Below are positions 7,419 to 16,565 of a DNA stretch of 43,409 bases, piece after piece (within the stretch, counting starts at the first letter, position 1; each line of letters begins with the position of its first letter). Made by a program: the position numbers and the translations under genes. Location of the stretch: NCBI RefSeq assembly GCF_900188405.1, contig NZ_FZOF01000040.1, forward strand, positions 1 to 43,409, read 5' to 3'. Source of the stretch: Actinacidiphila glaucinigra (lineage in GTDB: Bacteria > Actinomycetota > Actinomycetes > Streptomycetales > Streptomycetaceae). Under the pieces are notes generated by a model that saw nothing but the letters and a program-made list of their open reading frames with translations, ran no database searches and was not told where the DNA came from.

Positions 7419-8328
7419 CTACGTGGAGTGCCGGCCCCGTCGGGCCAGGGCCCACTGTGCTCCGCTCAGCAGGCGGCTGGGCGACCGGGTACGCAGCGCG
7501 GCACGAGCCGCGTTGGCGCCTGGGGCGCCGTGGACGCGCCGCCCGGATGAGCCCCGGCGGATGCCAGGAGCAGGCCGGTGATCGGCGTCTCCGGCCGCCC
7601 CGTACCGGGGAGGGGACGGAAGACCAATTGCTGGTGCACGCCGCGGTGCCGCCGTTGATGGCACCGCCAGAGAGGTTGGCGTCGTTCGCTTCGATCTGCG
7701 GTGGGGCGAGGACTCGGCGGGCGGCGACGAGTGAACGAAAGCCCGGTGCGTACCGTTCGACCTGCGCTTCGACCCGGTCGGCCATCAGTTCCCGGTCGGT
7801 GCGGGTCCAGGTGCCGGTGATGCCCGCCCCGCCCGCGTCCCCGCGGACGCGGTGGGAGAGGTGGGTGTACGTCCATGCGGACTGGGTTCCAGAAGGGGAA
7901 CGTGCGCCGTCCGCTGTTGTCATCTGCCCGAACAGGAGGAAGGGCCGCTCGGGGACCTGCCCCATGGCGATCTCGGCGGCGAACTGCGTCAGCGCGTCAA
8001 CCCCTTCGGCCAGATGCACGCTGCCCGCCTGCGCTGCAGCAGGAGACGACCACGGCACCGCGCCCTCCGGGGCCCAGCCCACCTTGAAGGTCACGAAGTC
8101 CCACTGGAAACGCCGCAGTTCCTCCAGGACGCGGTCCGGGAGGTCGTCCCGGCTGACCAGCTGCCCGTACAGCGTGGGCACGGACACGTCGGCAGTACGG
8201 CGCGGCGTGTCGGGACCGTGTCGCCGTCGGCCGTACGGACCCCCACCGCCCGGCCCGAGCGCACCACGACCTCGGTCACCCGTGCCTCGCACCGTAGCGT
8301 CCCGCCGCGCTTACGGAGCGGCGGACCC
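7419..8328 (-). pseudogene. CrtI/phytoene desaturase-like FAD oxidoreductase, truncated with three frameshifts
   Basis: Read on the minus strand, family similarity moves through several frames. First LRCEARVTEVVVRSGRAVGV and RTADGDTVPTRRAVL. After a shift near 8190 come VPTLYGQLVSRDDLPDRVL, FLLFGQMTTADGARSPSGT and LSGGAINGGTAA. After a shift near 7638 comes VHQQLVFRPLPGTGRPETP, then GLLLASAGAHPGG. After a shift near 7538 comes VHGAPGANAARAAL, ending at 7419. These are the middle and C-terminal blocks of actinobacterial phytoene-dehydrogenase-like NAD(P)/FAD oxidoreductases. The N-terminal FAD-binding part is missing; the remnant begins right at the ATPase stop. Three breaks plus a missing N terminus make sequencing error an unlikely explanation. 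Confidence 0.85.
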
Positions 8329-11300
8329 TCAGCTGCCGGCCGGTGAGCGCGGCGCGAGGGCGGCGAGGGCGACGGCTGCGGTCACCCCGGCCCAGGCGAC
8401 GGGGCCGAGCGGGGTACAGCCGAAAAACTGGCTCACGCCGGGGGTCTGGATGATTGCGATGAGCGCGGCGGCGGAACCGAGCACCGTGAGCCACACCATC
8501 GGGCTGTGACGGCGGCCGGTCACGGTCTGCGTCAGCTGGGCACCGACCACGCCGCACAGCGCCATGGTGCTGGTACGCCGGGCGCTGCCAGGGGTGACGG
8601 TGCCGACCAGCCAGGCGGCCGCGGCGCCGAGAGCGGTGAGGATGCCGCGGTGGCGGATCCGCCGGGCCAGGGGCGCGCCCAGGGTTCCCAGGCCCAACGG
8701 TGCGGTGCCGGTCCGTGCCGCACCCTCTTCCGCGTCAGGGCTGGCGTCCGCACTGCCTTGCGGGGTGACGGCGACCGCCATGGCCGGGAACATGTCCGTG
8801 AGCAGGTTGACCAGCAGCAGTTGCCGGGTGGACAGCGGGGACGCACCGGAGACCAGGGTCCCGAACAGGGAGAAGCCGATCTCGCCGGCGTTGCCGCCGA
8901 TCAGGACGGTCAGCGCGTCGGCGACGCTGTGCCACAGGGCGCGGCCCTCGGCGACCGCCTCGATCAGCGCGGAGAGTTCGTCGTTGACGATGACGAGGTC
9001 GGCGGCGTTGCGCGCGGCCGCGGAGCCACGGACGGCGATGCCGACGCCGACGTCGGCGGCCCTGATGGCGGCGGCGTCGTTGGAACCGTCGCCGACCATG
9101 CCCACGACGCGTTCGGATTCTCTGAGGGCCTCGATGACCTGGAGCTTCTGCTCGGGGGCGACGCGGGCGACGACGCCGCAGTCGCGGACGAGCTCCGCTC
9201 GTCCGGTGCGGTCGCGAGAGGCCAGCTCGTCCCCGGTGACGACCGAGACGCCTTCGGGCCAGCCCAGTGCGACGGCCACGGCCTTGGCGGTCTCGGGGTG
9301 GTCACCGGTGAGCATCACCGGCCGCACGCCGGCCTTCCGGAGGCCTGAGATCAGCGGTGCCGCGTCGGAACGGGGCGTGTCTGCCAGGGCTATGAAGCCG
9401 GCGAGCCGCAACTCATGCTCTTCTAGGGGACTTTCCAGTGCGCTCTCGAACTGGTCCGGCTGCATTCGGTGTTCCGCGACAGCCAGGACGCGCAGGCCCT
9501 CCGATGCCAGCCTCCGGGCCGTCTCCATCGTGTCGTCGGCGTCGGGGCAGAGGGGCAGCACGACCTCGGGGGCGCCCTTGACCACGAGCAGCGGGGTGTC
9601 CTCCGCGTCGTGACCGGTGGCCGAGGCGTAGCCGCGGGTGGCCTGGAAGGGCTGGGTGTCGCCGGGGGTCCACTCCGGATCGTCGCCCGCAGCCTCGAGA
9701 ACGGCGCCGTCGGTGGCGTGGGCGTGGACGCCGTGGTCGTCGTCGGCTTGGGGGCAGGTCCGGGCGGCCTGCCGCAGTATTGCGAGGCCTTCAGTGGATT
9801 CGGAGTCATGGTCGTGGCCGTCGGGCGCGGCGGTGCGGACCACCCGCAGCCGGTTCTCGGTGAGGGTGCCGGTCTTGTCGAAACAGACCGTGTCCATCCG
9901 GCCCAGTGCCTCCAGGGTGCGCGGGGTGCGCACCAGCACTCCGTGCTCGGTCAGCCTGCGGGCGGCGGCCAGTTGGGCGACGGTGGCGGTGAGCGGCAGC
10001 CCTTCGGGCACGGCTGCGACGGCGACGGCCAGCCCTCCGGCGACGGCTTGCCGCACCGGGGTGCCGCGCAGCAGCGACACTCCGGTCACCGCGGCTCCGC
10101 CTGCCAGGGTGAGGGGCAGCACGGTGGAGGTCAGTTCACGCAGGCGGGCCTGGACTCCGGGCGCGGGCGGCATCCGGGCGGCCAGGTGGGCGGCGCGGCC
10201 TGCCTCGGTGTCGTCTCCGGTGTCCACCACCACGGCACGGCCATGGCCCGCCACCACGGTGGCGCCCTGGAAGACCATGCAGTCGCGGTCGGTCACTGGT
10301 ACCCGGGGGGTGGCCTCCACTTGTTTGAGGGTGGGCAGGGACTCCCCTGTCAGGGAGGACTCATCGACCTCGAGGTCCTCGGCTTCGAGCAGCCGCGCGT
10401 CGGCGGGGATCACGTCGCCGGTCTGGAGGTCGATGATCTCCCCTGGGGTGAGCCGTCCGGCCTCGACGGTGCGCGTGTCGCCGGTGTCCGGGTCGACCAC
10501 CCGGCGAGCCTGCTGACGCTGGCTCACTGCCAGGGAGGCCAGGGCTTGTTCGGCGCGGAGGCGCTGGATGCCGCCGACGAGGGCGTTGACGCCCATCGCG
10601 CCGGTGACCAGCAGGGCGTCGACGGCCGAGCCCAGCAGAGCGGAGGCGGTGGCCCCGACGGCGAGTACGGGGGTGAGGGGGTCGTCCAGCTCGGCGCGGA
10701 CCGCGCCGGCCAGACGGCCCGTCAGGCGCAGGGGCGCGACAACGGGTGATGCGGCCACCGCCTGGCCGAGGCGCCCGGCCGCCGACCGGGCACGGGTCGT
10801 CTCCTGCCGCAGCGACCGTTGCGTCTCCCGCAGCCGGTCGATGACCTCCTGGGGTTCCAGAGCGTGCCAGGGCACGCGCGGCCGGGGCCACGGGACGTCG
10901 GGGCGCAGTACGTGCCGGGCGCCGCGCCAGCCGTCGACTAGGGCGGCCGCCGCGGCGGCGTTGACCGGGCTCAGCCGCAGCCCCACGCGCCAAGCGGCGC
11001 TCCGTCCCCGCGAGCCGCGGGTGAGCACCATCAGTTCCGACAGGGCAGCTCCGGCCTCGGCCAGGATCTTGGCGTGCCGGGCGGCGGCGTGGGCACCCGG
11101 CACGGCGGTCAGCAGCCGCCACACGCCGGCCAGGTCGTCCAGGACGAGCGCGTCCGCGGCCCACAGCACGGCGCTGCTCCCGTCGACGACGGTCACGGCC
11201 ACGTCGCTGCCGAGCAGTCCCGTGGGCACGTCGTCGTCGGGCCGGGTACCGGGGGCCACCCGGGCCACCGTGAGCACGATCCTCCGGGACTGCCGAAGTT

Positions 11301-12834
11301 GACGGACAAGGTCCGTCAAGGTGACGTCCTCGGGGGTGAGTTGGTCGGCGAGCGCGCCGAACTCGCCGAGGGTCCCGTCGTCGGCCACGACCACGTGCAG
11401 GCCGGCCCGGCGGGCCACGTCCAGCACCGCCTCCGCCAGCGGGTCGACTTCCCTACCGACGAAGACGGTACCCACCTCACGGCTGTCCTGGTCGAGAACG
11501 GTCATCTGCCCGGTGCGGGTGCCGGGGGCGGTGCCGGGAGCAGGCCGCAGACGCACCTCGCGGTCGGAGCCGGATTCACCGTCCGCCGGCTGCTCGTCCT
11601 GGTCCCGGAGCGTGGCCGCGGCTGCATGCCACAGCCGGTCGTGGTCCCAGTCGTCGCCCCGGGGGGTGACCTCCAGGAGGGTGCGTTTGCGTCCACTGAT
11701 CACGGAGTGGTGCAGCACGATCGTGTCGACCAGCTCCAGCTGCCGGATCCTTTCCAGGTCCCGTACGAGCACCTTGCGACGGGCCAGGCCGGTGCCCAGG
11801 GCGGCGGTGAACGCGACGGGCCCGTAGCGTGCGGCCCGCGGCGAGGCGGCGAGCACCGCCTCGGCGGCCTCGGCGCCGTTGCGGGTGAAGGCCAGCGTCG
11901 CAGCCGCACCCACAAGCCCTCCGGTAACGGCCTGGTCCGCGTACTGCTGCGCCGGCAGCACGTGGAGGCCGGGCCGCCGCACCCGGGGCACGGGCAGACT
12001 CTCCCGTTCGGGCGCGCACAGCTGGTCGTGGACCTCGAACAACGCGGAACGCGCGACGGATTCGATGAGCTGACCTGCGCGCAGGGCCGCGTCCAGCACG
12101 AGAGCCGTCGGGGACTGCCCGAAGCCGTGGGCGGCGGCGTAAGCGGCGGAGAGGACCACGTCGGTGGCCGGTGTCCCCAGCCTGCGCTGGAGCCAGGCGC
12201 GCGGTCGGGAGTCCTCGCGCAGCGCCGTCACGGCCGCGGTCACCATCCGCGGGGAGCTGGTCAGGCGCAGTACCCGTGCGGCTGTCGCGGTGGCGATCCC
12301 GGCCACGTCGCAGCCGAGGGCCGCGGCATGGACGCGAGCCCCCGGGGCCTGGCCGGGATGGTCGTGGTCCGGTTCCGCGGGTTGCTCCAGTTGGTGGGCG
12401 TCGGCCAGTTCCGCCGCCCGGGCCGCCACCGTGTCGGCCACCGCGTCCTGTGCGAGCTGCACCACCAGCGATCCGAGGCCGCCGTCCCAGTACGCCGTCA
12501 GCACCTCGGGGTGTTCGGCCAGCGACCGGGCTACCTTCTTCGCCGCCGCCTCCACCTGCCGGCGGTCCAAGGCCACGCCGGGGCGTGCCCGCAGAGGAAC
12601 GTGCAGGTGACGGTCGCCGACCCAGCAAGAGCCTGCGGTGACGGCCTGCTGGGTGGCCCGCCCCAGCCGCACTGCCCCGCGTGAGGCGGCCACGGCGCTG
12701 CGCACTGCCGCGCGCGCCCCGGCATCCGCCAGAGGGACCACGTGGCGCGCGACGCCTGTAGGCGCGCTCGCCGCGAGCCGCAGGCCCGCGGCAGGCAGCC
12801 CGATCAGTAGTCCAAGCCCGTCCAGCGGCCTCAT
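8329..12834 (-). CDS. Large cation-translocating P-type ATPase (CtpH/CtpI-like), 1,501 aa
   Basis: A P-type ATPase of unusual length, like mycobacterial CtpH/CtpI. Motifs: TGES of the actuator domain at about 829-832, the phosphorylated Asp986 in DKTGTLT, KGAPE in the nucleotide domain, MLTGDHPETA, and VGDGSNDAAAIRAADVGVGI with the hinge Asp at about 1253. The roughly 700-residue N-terminal region before the catalytic core is not a standard ATPase part; it includes a segment like a heavy-metal-associated fold (residues about 70-135) and a second degenerate ATPase-like half. The transported ion is not predictable. The start ATG 12834 overlaps the upstream frame's stop (ATGA), so translation is probably coupled. 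It ends at the membrane segment FFGCTPLGPVAWAGVT. Confidence 0.88.
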   Translation of the reverse strand: MRPLDGLGLLIGLPAAGLRLAASAPTGVARHVVPLADAGARAAVRSAVAASRGAVRLGRATQQAVTAGSCWVGDRHLHVPLRARPGVALDRRQVEAAAKKVARSLAEHPEVLTAYWDGGLGSLVVQLAQDAVADTVAARAAELADAHQLEQPAEPDHDHPGQAPGARVHAAALGCDVAGIATATAARVLRLTSSPRMVTAAVTALREDSRPRAWLQRRLGTPATDVVLSAAYAAAHGFGQSPTALVLDAALRAGQLIESVARSALFEVHDQLCAPERESLPVPRVRRPGLHVLPAQQYADQAVTGGLVGAAATLAFTRNGAEAAEAVLAASPRAARYGPVAFTAALGTGLARRKVLVRDLERIRQLELVDTIVLHHSVISGRKRTLLEVTPRGDDWDHDRLWHAAAATLRDQDEQPADGESGSDREVRLRPAPGTAPGTRTGQMTVLDQDSREVGTVFVGREVDPLAEAVLDVARRAGLHVVVADDGTLGEFGALADQLTPEDVTLTDLVRQLRQSRRIVLTVARVAPGTRPDDDVPTGLLGSDVAVTVVDGSSAVLWAADALVLDDLAGVWRLLTAVPGAHAAARHAKILAEAGAALSELMVLTRGSRGRSAAWRVGLRLSPVNAAAAAALVDGWRGARHVLRPDVPWPRPRVPWHALEPQEVIDRLRETQRSLRQETTRARSAAGRLGQAVAASPVVAPLRLTGRLAGAVRAELDDPLTPVLAVGATASALLGSAVDALLVTGAMGVNALVGGIQRLRAEQALASLAVSQRQQARRVVDPDTGDTRTVEAGRLTPGEIIDLQTGDVIPADARLLEAEDLEVDESSLTGESLPTLKQVEATPRVPVTDRDCMVFQGATVVAGHGRAVVVDTGDDTEAGRAAHLAARMPPAPGVQARLRELTSTVLPLTLAGGAAVTGVSLLRGTPVRQAVAGGLAVAVAAVPEGLPLTATVAQLAAARRLTEHGVLVRTPRTLEALGRMDTVCFDKTGTLTENRLRVVRTAAPDGHDHDSESTEGLAILRQAARTCPQADDDHGVHAHATDGAVLEAAGDDPEWTPGDTQPFQATRGYASATGHDAEDTPLLVVKGAPEVVLPLCPDADDTMETARRLASEGLRVLAVAEHRMQPDQFESALESPLEEHELRLAGFIALADTPRSDAAPLISGLRKAGVRPVMLTGDHPETAKAVAVALGWPEGVSVVTGDELASRDRTGRAELVRDCGVVARVAPEQKLQVIEALRESERVVGMVGDGSNDAAAIRAADVGVGIAVRGSAAARNAADLVIVNDELSALIEAVAEGRALWHSVADALTVLIGGNAGEIGFSLFGTLVSGASPLSTRQLLLVNLLTDMFPAMAVAVTPQGSADASPDAEEGAARTGTAPLGLGTLGAPLARRIRHRGILTALGAAAAWLVGTVTPGSARRTSTMALCGVVGAQLTQTVTGRRHSPMVWLTVLGSAAALIAIIQTPGVSQFFGCTPLGPVAWAGVTAAVALAALAPRSPAGS

Positions 12835-13388
12835 GTGTCGGAGGCCTTCGCCTTCTTGCCTTCCTTCGCCTTGACCTTGGCCTTGCTCGGCCCGCCCTCG
12901 GGAGTAGGAAGCTCATAGGGTTCGGTCATCGCTGCCGGCCCCTTCTCGGCCATGGGGGACTCGCGCGTCTTCGCTGCTGACATGTGCCCCTGCGCGTGGG
13001 ATTCGGACGGAATCCGCGTCTCCGGCGGCATCATCGCGTCCTGCATCTCCGGCGCGCCCTGCGCGGCCTGCGCCTGGGCCTGGTCCTGCACCGGCGCTTG
13101 GGCCCGCTTCGCGCCCGGCCGCTGCTGCGTCAGCCACACCGCGGCCGCACCGGCGGCCGCGACCGGCTACTCGACGACCCCGGCAACCCCCAAGAGGCCG
13201 GCCCCGGTGTAAGCGGCCACTCGCCGCGTCCTTGGCGACACCACCCCTACCGTGTCCAGTACGTTGTCGACGGCCCCCTTGACCGTGTCCGCCCCCGGCA
13301 GGCGCTGCGCCGTGGACTTCATCGTGTCGAGGGGATGCGCCATCGCATCCATGACGGCGGAAGATCCATTACGCCCACGTTCATCCAT
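12831..13388 (-). pseudogene. ATPase-partner protein interrupted by an in-frame amber stop
   Basis: From ATG 13388 (GAGGTG ribosome-binding site upstream) the frame encodes MAHPLDTMKSTAQRLPGADT, then VSPRTRRVAAYTGAGLLGVA and GVVE, then TAG at 13167-13169. The same frame then stays open for 112 more codons, PVAAAGAAAVWLTQQRPGAK and a Lys/Ala-rich tail ending KAKASDT, with a stop overlapping the ATPase start. In related actinobacterial proteins the junction reads roughly VVEWPVA, so TGG to TAG explains the break (recalled, not searched). Only the first 73 residues are made unless the stop is read through or translation restarts, for example at GTG 13139. Family function is unknown; position suggests an accessory to the ATPase. 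Confidence 0.7.
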
Positions 13389-13532
13389 CTTTATCACCTC
13401 ATATACGTGCTGCCCAGAAATGCCAGGCTGAACAATCCGCACCCAGGCGGCCACGCACGGAGGCCGCGAGCGCACCGACGGTGTCGCACGATGGAAAGAC
13501 AGCGAAACAGCCGCCGCTCAGGAGTCGTCATC

Positions 13533-14222
13533 GTGGCCGTGAACCCCATCAGCGTGATCGTCTTCGACGTGAATGAAACGCTCAGCGACATGACACCCCT
13601 GGGCGACCGTTTCGCAGAGGTCGGCGCGTCCGCCGACCTGCTGCCCACCTGGTTCGCCGGGATCCTGCGCGACGGTTTCGCGCTGACGGCCGCCGGCGGG
13701 TACGCGAACTTCTCCGATGTCGCCACGGAAAACGCGCGGGTCCTGCTCACCGGGTTGGGTAACTGGACCGGTGACGCGGAGGCCGCCGCCCACCACCTGG
13801 TCGAAGGATTCGCCGCGCTCACCGTGCACCCGGATGTGCCGGACGGCGTACGGATGCTGCACGCCGCCGGCTACCGACTGCTGACGATGACCAACGGCTC
13901 CGCGGCCACGACCCGGCGGCTCCTCGACAGCGCAGGCCTGCTGGGGCATTTCGACGCCCTGCTCGACGTCTCGGGGCCGCGCTGCTGGAAGCCCTGTCGG
14001 GACGCATACCTCCATGCCACGGACAGGGCCGGCGTGCGGCCTATGGAGGCCATGCTCGTGGCCGTGCATCCCTGGGACGTCGACGGCGCGCGACGCGCCG
14101 GCCTGACCGGCTCCTGGCTGCGCAGGGGGCGCGCGCACTATCCCGGAATCATGACCCCCGCGAACTGGGAAGCGGCGAGCTTGACGGAACTCGCCGGGAA
14201 GCTCCCGGACGCGCGCCGCTAG
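13533..14222 (+). CDS. Haloacid dehalogenase type II (HAD superfamily)
   Basis: A 229-residue HAD subfamily IA enzyme. The nucleophile is Asp12 in FDVNETL, where the usual DxD/DxY second acid is replaced by Asn as in type II dehalogenases. MTNGSAATTRRLL is motif II, WKPCRDAY carries the motif III lysine, and VAVHPWDVDGARRAGL is motif IV. The expected reaction is hydrolytic removal of halide from short 2-haloacids, although many genomic members have other substrates. The start chosen is GTG 13533, with AGGAG at 13520-13524; in-frame upstream codons (e.g. ATG 13491) lack similarity. It is convergent with the next gene, with a 10-base gap. Confidence 0.87.
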   Translation: MAVNPISVIVFDVNETLSDMTPLGDRFAEVGASADLLPTWFAGILRDGFALTAAGGYANFSDVATENARVLLTGLGNWTGDAEAAAHHLVEGFAALTVHPDVPDGVRMLHAAGYRLLTMTNGSAATTRRLLDSAGLLGHFDALLDVSGPRCWKPCRDAYLHATDRAGVRPMEAMLVAVHPWDVDGARRAGLTGSWLRRGRAHYPGIMTPANWEAASLTELAGKLPDARR

Positions 14223-14232
14223 GAGTCCTCGC

Positions 14233-14895
14233 TCAGGACTGGGCCTTGGCGACCTCTTCGACCACGTGACGGTCCAGAGCCGCCCGCACCAGGGCCGCGG
14301 CGAAGACCGCGTAGGCGGCCTTGGGCACCAGGGCCGCCAGCTCCTCCGGCCGAGCCGGAAGGCCGAGCCGCTCGGCGCCCTGCAGGGCCTTGTCGTCGAA
14401 CAAGGGGCCGGTCTCCGGCCAGACCGCCTGCACCTCCCGCAGGAAGATGTCCACGCCGACCGGCCCGAGCCCGGGAACCTGGCGCAGAGCGCGCCGGATC
14501 TCCTCCGGGTCGCCGTCCGCCTCGTCCCGCAACCGGCGCAGGTCGCCGCCGTACCGGTCGAGAAGCAGCTCCGCCCCGTCCCCGAGCTGCGTCGCCGTCC
14601 GCTCGTCGTAGCGCCGGTAGTGTCCCCTGCCCAGCGCGTCGACCCGCTGCTGCCAGGTGGCGTCGCGCATCCGGCGCGGGTCGCGCATGCCCGCCGCGAA
14701 GAGCTCGTGCGCCGCGTCGGTGGCCACGGTCGCCTTGATCCGGGCACTGAGCAGGCAGGCTGCCACCAGCGCCTGGTAGAGCGGCTGCGGGGTGTTCTTC
14801 AGCTTGATGCCGGCGTCCTCGGCATAGGTGTGGCCTTCGCTGTCCAGCAAGGCCTTGACCGTCGCCTTGTCCCGGTGCCCGGTGCTCCTGTCCAT
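14233..14895 (-). CDS. Endonuclease III-like HhH-GPD DNA glycosylase family protein
   Basis: A 220-residue protein with the helix-hairpin-helix motif QVPGLGPVGVDIFL (about residues 139-152) followed by REVQ, in the position of the HhH-GPD glycosylase fold. ALVAACLLSARIKATVATDA (about 43-62) corresponds to the conserved LLSAQTTD helix region of endonuclease III. No C-terminal Cys4 iron-sulphur cluster is present, and the usual catalytic Lys is not evident, so the chemistry may differ from Nth. Probable role: repair of oxidised bases. The start ATG 14895 (AAGGTG 7 bases upstream) is preferred over GTG 14898. It lies 69 bases downstream of the LLM pseudogene on the same strand. Confidence 0.75.
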   Translation of the reverse strand: MDRSTGHRDKATVKALLDSEGHTYAEDAGIKLKNTPQPLYQALVAACLLSARIKATVATDAAHELFAAGMRDPRRMRDATWQQRVDALGRGHYRRYDERTATQLGDGAELLLDRYGGDLRRLRDEADGDPEEIRRALRQVPGLGPVGVDIFLREVQAVWPETGPLFDDKALQGAERLGLPARPEELAALVPKAAYAVFAAALVRAALDRHVVEEVAKAQS

Positions 14896-14964
14896 CACAC
14901 ATCACCTTCTCGGGCCGCCCACAGCCGTGCGGTGGTCTCCGCCGACCGCGTCTGTCGACGGGGG

Positions 14965-15931
14965 TCAGAGCTCCCGCAGTGCGGGGAGCAGGGTCTTCTC
15001 GGCCCAGTCCAGGAAGGCCATCTGGCTGTCGCCGCCCACCTGGACGAGGGCGATCTCGGTGAACCCTGCCTCCGCGTACGGGCGGACCGCCTCCACGAAG
15101 GCATCCGGGTCGTCCCCGCAGGGGATGGACTGCGCGACGTCCTCCGGGCGCACGTGGGCGCCGGCCGAGGCGAAGGCCTCCGTCCCGGGCAGTTCGGAGT
15201 TGACCTTCCAGCCGCCGCCGAACCAGCGGAACTGCTCGTGCGCCCGGCGCACGGCCGTGGCCCGGTCCGGGTCGTAGGACACCGGCAGCTGCCCGACCCG
15301 CGGCTTGCCCGAACCTCCCTGCTCGTCGAACGCGGCCACCAGTTCGGCGTCCGGCTCGGTGGCGATCATCAGGTCGGCGAGCCGTCCCGCCAGTTCGCAG
15401 GACTGTGCCCCGGAGACGGCGACCCCGATCGGCGGCGGGAGGTCGGGCAGGTTCCCACAGCTTCGCCGACTCGACGTCGAAGTGCTCGCCGCGGTGGTTG
15501 ACGTAGCCTCCCTCGAACAACGCCTGGATGATCTCCACGGCCTCGGCGAGCATCTCGTGGCGGACGTCCACGGCCGGCCATCCACCGCCCACGACGTGTT
15601 CGTTGAGGTTCTCCCCCGAACCCAGGCCGAGCCGGAACCTGCCCTCGGACAGCAGTTGCAGCGTCGCCGCCTTCTGCGCGACGACGGCCGGGTGGTAGCG
15701 CACGGTCGGACAGGTCACGTACGTCATCAGCGGGATCCGCGAGGTGGCCTGCGCGGCCGCTCCCAGCACGCTCCAGGCGTACGGCGCGTGACCCTGCTCG
15801 TCCAGCCACGGGAAGTAGTGGTCGGAAGTCACCGAGAAGTCAAAGCCCGCCTCCTCCGCCCTGACCACGTGGGCCACCAGGTCCTTGGGGCCCGCCTGCT
15901 CGGTCATCATGGTGTATCCGAATTGCGTCAT
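14965..15931 (-). pseudogene. F420-linked LLM-class oxidoreductase, single frameshift
   Basis: The gene starts MTQFGYTMMTEQAGPKDLV (ATG 15931) and runs well through SDHYFPWLDEQGHAPYAWS, GLGSGENLNEHVVGGGWPAV and FDVESAKLWE. There the frame breaks at 15450-15451, and the rest, LPDLPPPIGVAVSGAQ through MAFLDWAEKTLLPALREL, continues in another frame to TGA 14965-14967. One extra C (G on the plus strand) restores a full, roughly 320-residue protein of the TIGR03557 F420 family (glucose-6-phosphate dehydrogenase-like). No Shine-Dalgarno precedes the ATG. All other conserved blocks are intact, so this may be very recent decay or a sequencing error. Confidence 0.85.
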
Positions 15932-16253
15932 ATGAGGCGGCTGCCCGGCCGGTCTGGGTGGAAACAGCCTCATACGCGTGTGTGTGGTGGCGGATCGAGG
16001 GCAGCCGGATGGTGCGGTGAGGCAGGCCGCATGATGGGTGAATGCCCTGGACGCCGGGCCCCCTCCCGGCGTCCGGGATCACGCTCTTCCGGCATGTCCT
16101 CCGCTCAGCCGGGCGGCTCCCCGGGTAACAGGTTTTACCGGCCTCGTGCCTTCGGCTGGACGCGCAGAGATTCGGACCGGTACGCCGCGCCGGGCAAGGC
16201 CGGCATCGATGGACAGGTGCCTTCGTGGCCGCCGCCACTTTCGTCGGTCAGCG
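15932..16253. other. Non-coding stretch with a hairpin
   Basis: Promoter region of the LLM gene on the left. At 16050-16075 lies a perfect 10-bp stem (GGACGCCGGG with CCCGGCGTCC) with a 6-base loop. No gene is recognised; frames on both strands are motif-free. Confidence 0.4.
16050..16075. terminator. Hairpin of terminator type
   Basis: A 10-bp perfect stem with a 6-base loop in non-coding DNA between the LLM gene and the MFS relic. No intact gene ends here on either strand, so it may be a leftover terminator of a lost gene. Confidence 0.45.
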
Positions 16254-16412
16254 TCCCTGCTCATCTCAGCCCTGGCCGGCATCCCCATCGGCCGTATCCT
16301 CGACGCCCGCGCCCTTCGCACCGTCCTGACCCTCGGTTCCCCCCTCGCCGCCGTCGCGCTGATCATCATCGCCGCGGCGCCCGACCTCGTCCCGTTCGGC
16401 ACCGGCTGCGTA
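16254..16412 (+). pseudogene. Relic of an MFS transporter
   Basis: The plus-strand frame reads SLLISALAGIPIGRILDAR, ALRTVLTLGSPLAAVALII and IAAAPDLVPFGTG. This matches the end of TM2, the loop-2 motif (G-x-P-x-G-x-x-x-D-R) and TM3 of major facilitator transporters. The flanking sequence in all frames is unrelated, and no start or further transmembrane segments exist nearby. It is a fragment of about 53 codons with no sign of function. Confidence 0.55.
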
Positions 16413-16565
16413 CGCGATCGCTCGACATTGCCACGGCGGGACGGCCCCCGAGGACTCCGTCGAGGCCGTGCTCAGCGCTCCGGCCGCCGACACATCGTGG
16501 CTCCGACGAGATGCTGTCCACCCGTTCGGCAGCACGCCGCGCCAGTGGGCCGGGGCACCCCTAGC

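Noticed and set aside
12984..13532. N-terminal extension of the HAD dehalogenase
   Set aside because: The extension is antisense to the amber-split partner gene; a good ribosome-binding site supports GTG 13533.
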